Source: a bacterium (lineage in GTDB: Bacteria > Bacillota > Clostridia > Oscillospirales > Acutalibacteraceae). Taken from it: a stretch of 23,366 bases of DNA. Location: positions 1 through 23,366 of the forward strand of contig JAHLBL010000005.1 in NCBI GenBank assembly GCA_020625635.1, given 5' to 3'. Under the pieces are notes generated by a model. That model was not told the origin of the DNA and made no database searches. It was given only the letters and a program-made list of their open reading frames with translations. Within the stretch, counting starts at the first letter, position 1. The number at the start of each line of letters is the position of its first letter. Shown in pieces: positions 1 through 7,010 of this stretch. A program made the position numbers and the translations under genes.

Positions 1-854
1 AGCTGCTGCACAAGAACCTTTTTGCGCGCAAGCCTTATAACTGCAACCGCGAGAACCGTACTCGTAAGAAGAATCAAGCCCTCGGGGATCATACCGATTA
101 ACGACGCGACAATACTGACGACGGAGTCTTTCAGCGTTTCGTGATTTATCCAATATTTATTAACAAACAACGCGATACCAACAGGCACAATAGCGATAGA
201 GCAGCAGCGGATAATCTTGTTCAGCGTATTCATTATCTCTGAGTTGATTTTCTGAGCGCCAGACGCTTCACTCTGGATTTTCGCGGCGTAATTCTCCTCG
301 CCGATATGTAAGACCTTAGCACAAACCTCACCCGAGGTTACAAAGCTGCCCGACATAAGATTATCGTCGATTTTCTTTTCGATAAGATCGCTCTCTCCCG
401 TCAGCAGGCTCTCGTTTGCAAAGCAGAAGCCTTCAATAATCTTGCAGTCGCAGGGAATCTGAACGCCTGAGCGAAGAATAATTACGTCGTCCTTAACTAT
501 GCTCTCTACAGAAACCCGTTGTATTTCACCGTCTCTCACAACCTCGATACTGTCGGAAACAATAATCGAAAGCTTGTCTACAGCGTGTTTTGACCGAATT
601 TCCTGTATAATACCGATTACGGTGTTGCATACAACAACACCCATAAAAAGCATATTCTTATACGAGCCGACAAGAAGAAGCAAAAACATCAGAAACAAAT
701 TCAAAAAATTGAATAATGTTATGGTATTATCAAAAATTATTCTTTTTATTGATTTGGATTTAGTTCCCGCGTTTTTGTTTACAAGCCCTTGTTCCAATCG
801 TTCGTTAACTTCGACAGAGGACAATGACTGTGAAATCACTTTTTCATTTACCAT
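1..854 (-). CDS. Cation-transporting P-type ATPase, CtpE-like (5' part, runs off left edge)
   Basis: This is the N-terminal 284 residues of a P2-type (CtpE/SERCA-like) ATPase that would pump a cation, possibly calcium or magnesium, across the cell membrane. I read it on the minus strand from ATG at 854, which has a GAGGT ribosome binding site six bases upstream. Hydrophobic segments lie near residues 45-62, 66-83, 214-231 and 244-272. The actuator motif LTGES is at 151-155, and the ion-site motif MIPEGL is at 255-260 in the fourth membrane segment. The absence of a CPC motif argues against a heavy-metal pump. The window ends just before the expected DKTGT phosphorylation site, so catalytic competence cannot be judged. 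It is divergent from spoIVB. The transported ion is not readable from this part. Confidence 0.85.
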   Translation of the reverse strand, partial: MVNEKVISQSLSSVEVNERLEQGLVNKNAGTKSKSIKRIIFDNTITLFNFLNLFLMFLLLLVGSYKNMLFMGVVVCNTVIGIIQEIRSKHAVDKLSIIVSDSIEVVRDGEIQRVSVESIVKDDVIILRSGVQIPCDCKIIEGFCFANESLLTGESDLIEKKIDDNLMSGSFVTSGEVCAKVLHIGEENYAAKIQSEASGAQKINSEIMNTLNKIIRCCSIAIVPVGIALFVNKYWINHETLKDSVVSIVASLIGMIPEGLILLTSTVLAVAVIRLARKKVLVQQ

Positions 855-886
855 TTTTATACCTCAAAATTTCACTTTGCAGCCTT

Positions 887-914
887 GTTATACATTTATT
901 AATCAAATAATCAA
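887..914 (-). promoter_or_regulatory. Candidate sigma-A promoter of the CtpE-like ATPase gene
   Basis: On the minus strand a TTGATT -35 (909-914) and a TATAAC -10 (887-892) are separated by 16 bases, 33 bases before the ATG. The -10 matches consensus at five of six positions and the -35 at four. Confidence 0.4.
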
Positions 915-943
915 AACCGCTCAATTATTAATGGATAATAGTT

Positions 944-973
944 TTGAAATAAATATGACTACCAGCTTATTAT
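944..973 (+). promoter_or_regulatory. Candidate promoter of spoIVB
   Basis: TTGAAA (944-949) and TATTAT (968-973) with an 18-base spacer lie about 50 bases before the spoIVB start and resemble a sigma-A promoter. In Bacillus spoIVB is read by forespore sigma factors. I could not recognise a convincing sigma-F or sigma-G element here, so this vegetative-type match may be coincidental in AT-rich DNA. Confidence 0.3.
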
Positions 974-1023
974 ACACTATGTTTTCAAAAAATAATAGTG
1001 CTATTTTAAAGGTGGTGATAAAA

Positions 1024-2016
1024 ATGTCAAAAATAGCAAAAACAAAAGCGATTTCAATAATGATTGCGCTTTTGTTTATTTTTACGGCAATGACGGTACC
1101 TGCCTCAGCCGAAACAAGAAAAGTGATAATCGGCGGCGAGCCGTTCGGACTGAAGCTTCACTGTAAAGGCGTAATGATAACGGGATTCGAAAATTCAGAA
1201 ACAAATCCGGCAAAAAACGGAGGATTGGAAATCAACGACATTATAATAAAAGCAGATTCCAAAGAAATAAAAACAATTGAACAAATGGAAAAAATCATAA
1301 AAAAATCAAACGGAAAACCAATTAAAATTGAAATACTGAGAAACAATGAAAGAAAAAAACTGAATATACAGCCCATAAAGAACAACGATAATAATTATTA
1401 TATCGGAGCGTGGATAAAGGACAGCTGCGCGGGTATAGGGACAATAAGCTTTTACAGCGCTGACTCAAAAATGTACGCCGCCCTCGGTCACGGAATATGC
1501 GACAGCGACACAGGCGGTCTTATAAAAAACAGCTACGGCGAAATCCTCAACGCCAATATTACAAGCGTTACAAAATCGGAAACAAATAAAATAGGAATGC
1601 TGAACGGTTATTTTACGGGACAGTCAATCGGAACAATCAGCAGCAACACCGAGCTCGGTGTATACGGAAGCACAAGCAATTTACCCGATAAAAAAGAAAG
1701 CTTCGAAATAGCCGCGGCAAATGAGGTTACAATAGGCGACGCCGTCCTTTATACTACAGTATCTTCATCGGGAATCCAAAAATACAATGTTCAGATTGTT
1801 AAAGTCTGTAACACCTACAAGGACACAAATAAAAATTTTGTTGTGAAAATAAACGATGACAGCCTGATTGAAAAGACGGGCGGCATTGTTCAGGGTATGA
1901 GCGGAAGTCCGATCGTCCAGAACGGAAAGCTTGCGGGAGTCCTGACACACGTTTTTCTGGAGGACTGTAAATGCGGATACGGTATTTTAGCTGAAAATAT
2001 GGTTGTTAATTGCTGA
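1024..2016 (+). CDS. spoIVB: SpoIVB-type stage IV sporulation serine peptidase (family S55)
   Basis: In Bacillus SpoIVB is secreted from the forespore into the intermembrane space and cleaves SpoIVFA, which leads to sigma-K activation. This 330-residue protein has a signal or anchor segment (about 9-23, ending PASA), a PDZ domain directly after it (about 33-118) and the S55 peptidase domain. The catalytic positions known for the family appear intact: His156 in ALGHGIC, Asp278 and Ser293 in GMSGSP, with the usual 15-residue gap between the last two. Start choice: ATG 1024 has a strong AAGGTGG site eight bases upstream, while the longer open frame back to 499 only mirrors the ATPase gene on the other strand. 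It is about 95 residues shorter than the B. subtilis protein (about 426), mainly between anchor and PDZ. The adjacent spo0A is the usual neighbour; recN, common upstream, is missing. Confidence 0.93.
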   Translation: MSKIAKTKAISIMIALLFIFTAMTVPASAETRKVIIGGEPFGLKLHCKGVMITGFENSETNPAKNGGLEINDIIIKADSKEIKTIEQMEKIIKKSNGKPIKIEILRNNERKKLNIQPIKNNDNNYYIGAWIKDSCAGIGTISFYSADSKMYAALGHGICDSDTGGLIKNSYGEILNANITSVTKSETNKIGMLNGYFTGQSIGTISSNTELGVYGSTSNLPDKKESFEIAAANEVTIGDAVLYTTVSSSGIQKYNVQIVKVCNTYKDTNKNFVVKINDDSLIEKTGGIVQGMSGSPIVQNGKLAGVLTHVFLEDCKCGYGILAENMVVNC

Positions 2017-2019
2017 AAG

Positions 2020-2039
2020 CCCTGCCGATAACGGCAGGG
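2020..2039 (+). terminator. Hairpin after spoIVB, possible terminator
   Basis: A perfect 8-bp stem (CCCTGCCG / CGGCAGGG) with an ATAA loop starts four bases after the spoIVB stop codon. The following bases (TTACATATATAATT) are AT-rich but not a true T-run, so termination may be partial and spo0A could receive read-through. Confidence 0.55.
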
Positions 2040-2074
2040 TTACATATATAATTACAATTCCCGAAAGAGAGAAA

Positions 2075-2094
2075 TGTCGATATATAGTGTCGAT
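2075..2094 (+). promoter_or_regulatory. Two tandem TGTCGAT sites, candidate 0A boxes
   Basis: TGTCGAT occurs at 2075-2081 and again at 2088-2094, thirteen bases apart. Each matches the core of the Spo0A box (TGTCGAA) at six of seven positions. They lie roughly 100-120 bases upstream of the spo0A promoter, which would fit autoregulation as known in Bacillus. This is inference from a short motif. Confidence 0.3.
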
Positions 2095-2191
2095 AAAAAG
2101 GCGTTTATACAAGATATTGTTATCAAAGGCGATAAAAGCTGAGCCGAACAAAAAATATTTAAAAAACAAAGAAAAAAGTTTTTGGAAACTA

Positions 2192-2220
2192 TTGCCAATT
2201 TTGCCACTTTATGGTAGTAT
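2192..2220 (+). promoter_or_regulatory. Candidate sigma-A promoter of spo0A
   Basis: TTGCCA (2192-2197) and TAGTAT (2215-2220) are separated by exactly 17 bases and lie 38 bases before the chosen spo0A ATG. No sigma-H like element (AGGA...GAAT) was recognised. Confidence 0.5.
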
Positions 2221-2258
2221 AAGCGTGTAATTGAAATTATTTAATGGAGGCACCAAAA

Positions 2259-3026
2259 ATGAATAAAGAAATTAAAATATTAATCACGGAAGAACCGACT
2301 GTTTTTTCGGGCGAAGACACTGAACTTTTAAATAAGCACAACATCTCTCCCACCTTCTGTACAAAGGACGGCGAAGAAGTAATTATGAAGATCGCCGCGG
2401 AAAAGCCTGACGTTGTTATTATGGATTTGTTTATGACGCGGCTCGATTCACTCGGAGTAATGAGGGCGCTGAAGCAGAAATCCGCAACGCGACCGAAAAT
2501 TATCGTTACCGCGTCGTTCAGCAGTCCCGCGCTCGAAAGAGAGATTATGACGGGAGGCGCGGACTATTACGCGCTGAAGCCGTACAATGTCGAGTCTATC
2601 TGCGAGGAAATTGTAAATCTCGCGTCAAAACAGTTTAGCGGCAATAAGCTGCCATCTATGTTTAATCCAAACAGCATTGAAATCAAAGTAACGGAGATTC
2701 TTCACGAAATCGGCGTACCCGCTCATATCAAAGGCTACAACTACCTTCGCGACTCAATTATAATGTCAACCGAAAAGCCTGAGATAATCAATGCGGTCAC
2801 AAAACAGCTCTACCCGAGCGTGGCTAAAAAATACGAAACCACCTCCTCGAGAGTTGAGCGAGCGATCCGCCATGCCATTGAAGTTGCCTGGGACAGAGGC
2901 GACGTTGATATTCTGAATTCTTATTTCGGATATACTATTCACACAGGTCGCGGAAAGCCTACAAACAGCGAATTCATCGCTATGATCGCCGATAAACTGC
3001 GCTTGCAGTTAAAGAACGCAAGCTGA
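2259..3026 (+). CDS. spo0A: Sporulation master regulator Spo0A
   Basis: Response regulator that, once phosphorylated, binds 0A boxes and starts sporulation. The 255 residues hold a receiver domain (about 4-122), a linker, and the Spo0A C-terminal DNA-binding domain (about 138-250), whose recognition region (TTSSRVERAIRHAIEVAW, 194-211) and KPTNSEFIAM block (233-242) are nearly invariant in the family. The phosphoryl acceptor is Asp56, in the same position as in B. subtilis; Thr84 and Lys107 are also present. Odd: the acidic pocket is Glu11-Glu12 where Asp-Asp is usual, and the Pro and Gly after Asp56 are Thr60 and Ser64. Start choice: ATG 2259 has GGAGG eight bases upstream; the in-frame ATG at 2244 overlaps that site. 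The gene follows spoIVB and has its own promoter and 3' hairpin. Confidence 0.96.
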   Translation: MNKEIKILITEEPTVFSGEDTELLNKHNISPTFCTKDGEEVIMKIAAEKPDVVIMDLFMTRLDSLGVMRALKQKSATRPKIIVTASFSSPALEREIMTGGADYYALKPYNVESICEEIVNLASKQFSGNKLPSMFNPNSIEIKVTEILHEIGVPAHIKGYNYLRDSIIMSTEKPEIINAVTKQLYPSVAKKYETTSSRVERAIRHAIEVAWDRGDVDILNSYFGYTIHTGRGKPTNSEFIAMIADKLRLQLKNAS

Positions 3027-3045
3027 ATTACATATATCCTATTAA

Positions 3046-3080
3046 AAAGCTCGGTTTTTTCTCGGAAAACACCGGGCTTT
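3046..3080 (+). terminator. Terminator-like hairpin after spo0A
   Basis: A 10-bp stem AAAGCTCGGT (3046-3055) / ACCGGGCTTT (3071-3080), with one G-U pair and a 15-base loop, begins 19 bases after the spo0A stop. The T-run is short on the plus strand and better on the minus strand, but no minus-strand gene is nearby. Confidence 0.6.
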
Positions 3081-3083
3081 ATG

Positions 3084-3112
3084 TTGACTAAAAATTCAAA
3101 TGATGATATGAT
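3084..3112 (+). promoter_or_regulatory. Strong sigma-A promoter of copA
   Basis: TTGACT (3084-3089), a 17-base spacer and TATGAT (3107-3112) preceded by TG at 3104-3105 (extended -10). It begins four bases after the spo0A hairpin. Transcription would start near 3119, giving a leader of only about ten bases that contains little beyond the GGTGAT ribosome binding site (3119-3124). Confidence 0.65.
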
Positions 3113-3128
3113 TTTATCGGTGATATAT

Positions 3129-5603
3129 ATGAAGAAACAAAAATTCAACATTAGCGGTATGACTTGTTCTGCATGTTCGGCTCACGTTGAAAACGCAGTA
3201 AAAAAGCTTGACGGAATAGACAACGTATGTGTAAACCTTCTGGCAAACACAATGGAAACCACCTACGACGAAAGCAAGCTTAATAATAAAAAGATTATTA
3301 ACGCGGTACAGTCAGCGGGCTACGGAGCGAAAGAGTTCTCGCGCGAAAACGAGGAATACAACGGTGAAGCAGATAAAGCAAAGCGCAGACTGATTCTCTC
3401 CGTCCTATTCCTTATTCCGCTTATGTTTGTTTCTATGAGCCATATGTTCGGGCTTCATATAGCAATACTGAATAATATGACGGTTCTCGGAATTGCGGAA
3501 ATAGTATTGCTGATCCCTATTCTAATATTAAATAAAAGATATTTTATCAGCGGATTTCGCTCATTATTCAGGTTAAGTCCAAATATGGATTCCCTTATTG
3601 CCCTCGGAGCAGGTATCTCCATACTGTACAGCATTTATAATCTGATTATAGCGTCTGTTAACGGAAATGATGTAATGACAGCTTCCGAGGCAGGTATTCA
3701 CTATTATTTTGAGTCCGCGGGAATGATACTTACGTTTATTTCTGTGGGAAAATATCTGGAGAGTAAAAGCAAGAGTAAAACATCCTCCGCAATCAGCAAG
3801 CTTGTTAAGCTCACTCCGAAAACCGCTTTAGTAGAAAAAGACGGCGTTGAGACCGAAATTGAAACAAGTGAAGTTGTAAAGAATGATATCGTAATCTGTA
3901 AAAACGGCAATAATATTCCCGTAGACGGCGAAATAGTATTCGGCAACTGCAGCGTTGACGAAAGCGCGATCACAGGAGAAAGTATTCCCGTAGACAAAAC
4001 AGTCGGTGATATGGTCACGGGCGGAACGATAATAACATCGGGTTATATCAAAATCAAAGCGATCAACACAGGCGACGATACTACGCTCTCAAAAATAATC
4101 AAGCTTGTTGAGGACGCTACAACGACAAAAGCTCCGATTGCGCGAATAGCCGATAAGGTCGCGGCTGTATTTGTCCCAGCAGTTATGACAATAGCTGCGC
4201 TGACAACTGTTATATGGCTTTTGTGCGGAGCTGAGGTCGGTCAGGCAATTTCGTTCGGAATAGCCGTTCTTGTTATTTCCTGTCCATGCGCGCTCGGTCT
4301 CGCGACGCCTACGGCGATCATGGTCGGAACGGGAAAAGCGGCTCAGTACGGAATACTGATTAAATCAGCGGAAGCGCTTGAGATTTCAAACAGTCTGAAA
4401 ACAATCATTATGGATAAGACGGGAACGATCACTCAGGGCTCCCCTACCGTAACGGATGTTATCCCTTTCATTGACAAAAAAACGTTTCTCGAAACAGCGT
4501 ACTCGCTGGAGAACTCCTCTGAGCATCCGCTCGCAAAAGCGATTACAGAGTACGCGGTAAACAACAACGTAGAGCTTAAACAAACAAAAAGCTTTCAATC
4601 ATATACAGGCTCAGGTATTTCCGCGGAAATAAACGGAAAAGTCTATTATTCGGGCAACGTCGGTTTTATTGAAGATAAGGTCGGCGGATTCGATTATAAT
4701 TCTATTTCAGAATTAACCGCAGAAGGAAAAACACCTCTCATTTTTGCGGACAGCGAAAAGGTATTGGGAATAATCGCTGTAGCCGATAAAATAAAGGAAA
4801 CGAGCGCGCAGGCTGTTTCGGCATTGAACGGTATGGGAATAGAAGCCGTAATGCTTACCGGTGATAACAAAAATACAGCCAACACTATCCAGAAAAAAGT
4901 CGGAATCAAAACCGCCTATGCCCAGGTACTTCCTCAGCAAAAGGAGCACGTGGTACGGAAATATAAAAAGCTTTCCCGAACAGCAATGGTCGGTGACGGA
5001 ATCAACGACTCCCCCGCTCTCGTTTCAGCCGATGTCGGAATCGCGATAGGCGCAGGAACGGATATAGCAATTGACTCAGCTGATATCGTATTAATGAAAA
5101 ACGATCTTATGGATGTAGTAACAACGGTACAGCTAAGTAAAGCCGTAATGAAAAACATAAAGGAAAACCTTTTCTGGGCATTTATTTACAATATAATTTG
5201 TATTCCGCTTGCCGCGGGAGCGTTTTACTATCTGCTCGGCTGGGCTATGAAGCCGATGTTCGGTACAATCGCGATGAGCCTTAGCTCGATTTGCGTTGTT
5301 TCAAACGCGTTACGGCTAAAACGATTCAAACCATATGCGATAAACAATAACAAAAAGTTGATTACCGAGTACAAAACAATCGTTACCGAAGACTTCGATA
5401 TAGAAACTAAAACCGTTTTGATTGAAGGAATGATGTGCGAGCATTGTGTCGCCAGAGTAAAGAAAGCGCTTGAAAGTGTCAGCGACGAGCACGTAACCGT
5501 TAACCTTAACAAAAACAGTGCCGAGGTATCAAAAGACGTCCCTGATAAAAGCATAAAGAAAGCTGTTGAGGACGCAGGATATAAGGTTGTTTCCATTGAA
5601 TAA
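3129..5603 (+). CDS. copA: Copper-exporting P1B-type ATPase with N- and C-terminal HMA domains
   Basis: Membrane pump expected to export Cu(I) from the cytosol. The 824 residues contain an N-terminal heavy-metal-associated domain (GMTCSAC, Cys13 and Cys16), eight predicted membrane segments, the actuator TGES (282-285), the ion-site CPC (385-387), the phosphorylated Asp429 in DKTGT, the SEHPLAKA motif of the nucleotide domain, and GDGINDSPA. Near the end come the Cu(I)-ATPase signatures YN and MSLSS in the last two membrane helices, which favour copper over zinc or cadmium. Residues about 757-824 form a second HMA domain (CEHC, 770-773). A C-terminal domain of this kind is uncommon and resembles a fused CopZ chaperone. 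ATG 3129 is chosen because it follows GGTGAT and the promoter at 3084-3112; the open frame from 3081 would begin inside that promoter. No csoR, copY or separate copZ is next to it. Confidence 0.94.
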   Translation: MKKQKFNISGMTCSACSAHVENAVKKLDGIDNVCVNLLANTMETTYDESKLNNKKIINAVQSAGYGAKEFSRENEEYNGEADKAKRRLILSVLFLIPLMFVSMSHMFGLHIAILNNMTVLGIAEIVLLIPILILNKRYFISGFRSLFRLSPNMDSLIALGAGISILYSIYNLIIASVNGNDVMTASEAGIHYYFESAGMILTFISVGKYLESKSKSKTSSAISKLVKLTPKTALVEKDGVETEIETSEVVKNDIVICKNGNNIPVDGEIVFGNCSVDESAITGESIPVDKTVGDMVTGGTIITSGYIKIKAINTGDDTTLSKIIKLVEDATTTKAPIARIADKVAAVFVPAVMTIAALTTVIWLLCGAEVGQAISFGIAVLVISCPCALGLATPTAIMVGTGKAAQYGILIKSAEALEISNSLKTIIMDKTGTITQGSPTVTDVIPFIDKKTFLETAYSLENSSEHPLAKAITEYAVNNNVELKQTKSFQSYTGSGISAEINGKVYYSGNVGFIEDKVGGFDYNSISELTAEGKTPLIFADSEKVLGIIAVADKIKETSAQAVSALNGMGIEAVMLTGDNKNTANTIQKKVGIKTAYAQVLPQQKEHVVRKYKKLSRTAMVGDGINDSPALVSADVGIAIGAGTDIAIDSADIVLMKNDLMDVVTTVQLSKAVMKNIKENLFWAFIYNIICIPLAAGAFYYLLGWAMKPMFGTIAMSLSSICVVSNALRLKRFKPYAINNNKKLITEYKTIVTEDFDIETKTVLIEGMMCEHCVARVKKALESVSDEHVTVNLNKNSAEVSKDVPDKSIKKAVEDAGYKVVSIE

Positions 5604-5634
5604 GGCTTTGTCCTACAGTTTGACAATAGACTCC

Positions 5635-5664
5635 AAGTCCTCTGCGTTTTTGCGGAGGACTTTT
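5635..5664 (+). terminator. Terminator of copA
   Basis: An 11-bp stem (AAGTCCTCTGC / GCGGAGGACTT, one G-U pair) with loop GTTTTT, ending in TTTT then GCTTC, 31 bases after the copA stop. Confidence 0.7.
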
Positions 5665-5671
5665 GCTTCAT

Positions 5672-5722
5672 AAAAAACGACCGGCAAAAAGCCGACCGTC
5701 TCAGAAAAAGAAACAGTCGGCT
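5672..5722 (-). terminator. Terminator region of the purine operon, two alternative hairpins
   Basis: Read on the minus strand after purD, the segment at 5690-5699 can pair either with 5713-5722 (10-bp stem, one G-U, then TTTTT) or, using 5691-5699, with 5677-5685 (9-bp stem, two G-U pairs, loop TTTTT, then TTTTTT). Both are followed by a T-run, so together they make a double stop facing the copA terminator. Confidence 0.75.
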
Positions 5723-5734
5723 GAATTCATTTTA

Positions 5735-7000
5735 TTATTTCGTTTTACCTATATCGGTGCGGTAATGAGCGCCATCAAAAGTGATTTTGCTTACAGCGTC
5801 ATAGGACTTTTTTAGAGCTTCATCAAGAGTATCAGCGATTGCAGTCACTCCGAGAACACGACCGCCGTTAGTGAGGAACTTTCCGTTCTCAAGCTTGGTG
5901 CCCGCGTGATAAACAACAGCACCGTCAACGCCGCCGTTTTCATCAAGACCGAATATCTCGATACCCTTTTTATAGGCTACGGGATATCCGCCGCTCGCCA
6001 TTACAACACAGGCTGCGGCGCCGTCATACCACTCAACGTCAACATCTGCGAGCTTTTCATCAATAATAGCTTCGCAGATATCAATGAGATCGCTTTTCAG
6101 TCTCGGGAGAACAACCTGAGCCTCGGGGTCACCGAAACGTGCGTTATACTCGATAACCTTGGGGCCGTTGGGCGTAATCATAAGTCCGAAGTACAGACAA
6201 CCCTTGAACGGTCTGCCTTCCTTTGACATAGCCTCTATAGTAGGAACAAAAATTGAGTCGTAACATTTCTTAGCTACCTCGTCGGTATAATAAGGGTTAG
6301 GACTTATTGTACCCATACCGCCTGTATTAAGTCCCTCGTCATTGTCATAAGCTCGTTTATGGTCCTTTGAGGAAACCATAGGCTTTACAACCTTGCCGTC
6401 GGTGAACGCGAGAACGCTTACCTCGGGACCTGTAAGGAATTCCTCAATAACAATATTGTTGCCTGAATCTCCGAACTGCTTATCCTCCATAATGGATTTG
6501 ATAGCATCCTTAGCTTCATCAATCGTCTGAGCGATTATAACACCTTTGCCGAGCGCAAGACCGTCCGCCTTTACAACAACGGGAGTTGTGTTTTCTGCAA
6601 CAACGTATTCCATAGCCTTTTTAGGATCATCAAAGACCTCGTACTTAGCTGTAGGAATACCGTATTTCTTCATAAGATTTTTTGAGAAAACCTTTGAAGC
6701 TTCAATTATAGCTGCTTTCGCGTCGGGACCGAACGCTCTGACGCCTGCCTTCTGCATAGCGTCAACCATACCTGCCGCCAGAGGATCATCGGGGGCTACA
6801 AAAACGAGATCGATTTTTTCATCAACCGCGAATTTAACCATATTATCGATGTCCATAGCGCCGATATTTACGCACTCAGCGTCCTTCGCGATACCTCCGT
6901 TGCCGGGAGCGCAGTAGAGCTTTTCACACTTCGGGCTCTCCTTGAGCTTTTTTATTAGAGCGTGCTCACGTCCGCCCGAACCGACCATCAATATCTTCAT
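5735..7000 (-). CDS. purD: Phosphoribosylamine-glycine ligase (GAR synthetase)
   Basis: Catalyses the second step of purine synthesis: phosphoribosylamine + glycine + ATP to glycinamide ribonucleotide. The 421 residues match the normal PurD length. Visible are the N-terminal MKILMVGSGGREHAL motif, the ATP-grasp core with EEFLTGPEVSVLAF, and the metal- and ATP-binding NARFGDPE motif, followed by the usual C-terminal domain. ATG 7000 follows an AGAGGT site whose first bases are the stop codon of the upstream gene, leaving ten bases between the two frames. It is the last gene of the purine operon, just before the terminator. Nothing unusual was seen. Confidence 0.97.
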   Translation of the reverse strand: MKILMVGSGGREHALIKKLKESPKCEKLYCAPGNGGIAKDAECVNIGAMDIDNMVKFAVDEKIDLVFVAPDDPLAAGMVDAMQKAGVRAFGPDAKAAIIEASKVFSKNLMKKYGIPTAKYEVFDDPKKAMEYVVAENTTPVVVKADGLALGKGVIIAQTIDEAKDAIKSIMEDKQFGDSGNNIVIEEFLTGPEVSVLAFTDGKVVKPMVSSKDHKRAYDNDEGLNTGGMGTISPNPYYTDEVAKKCYDSIFVPTIEAMSKEGRPFKGCLYFGLMITPNGPKVIEYNARFGDPEAQVVLPRLKSDLIDICEAIIDEKLADVDVEWYDGAAACVVMASGGYPVAYKKGIEIFGLDENGGVDGAVVYHAGTKLENGKFLTNGGRVLGVTAIADTLDEALKKSYDAVSKITFDGAHYRTDIGKTK

Positions 7001-7010
7001 AATTTACCTC

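Noticed and set aside
499..1023. Upstream extension of the spoIVB reading frame by 175 codons
   Set aside because: Most of it is the mirror of the P-type ATPase gene on the minus strand; a strong ribosome binding site and a signal peptide mark ATG 1024 as the start.
2003..2230. 75-codon open frame between spoIVB and spo0A
   Set aside because: It overlaps the spoIVB end, the hairpin and the spo0A promoter, has no ribosome binding site and no recognisable product.
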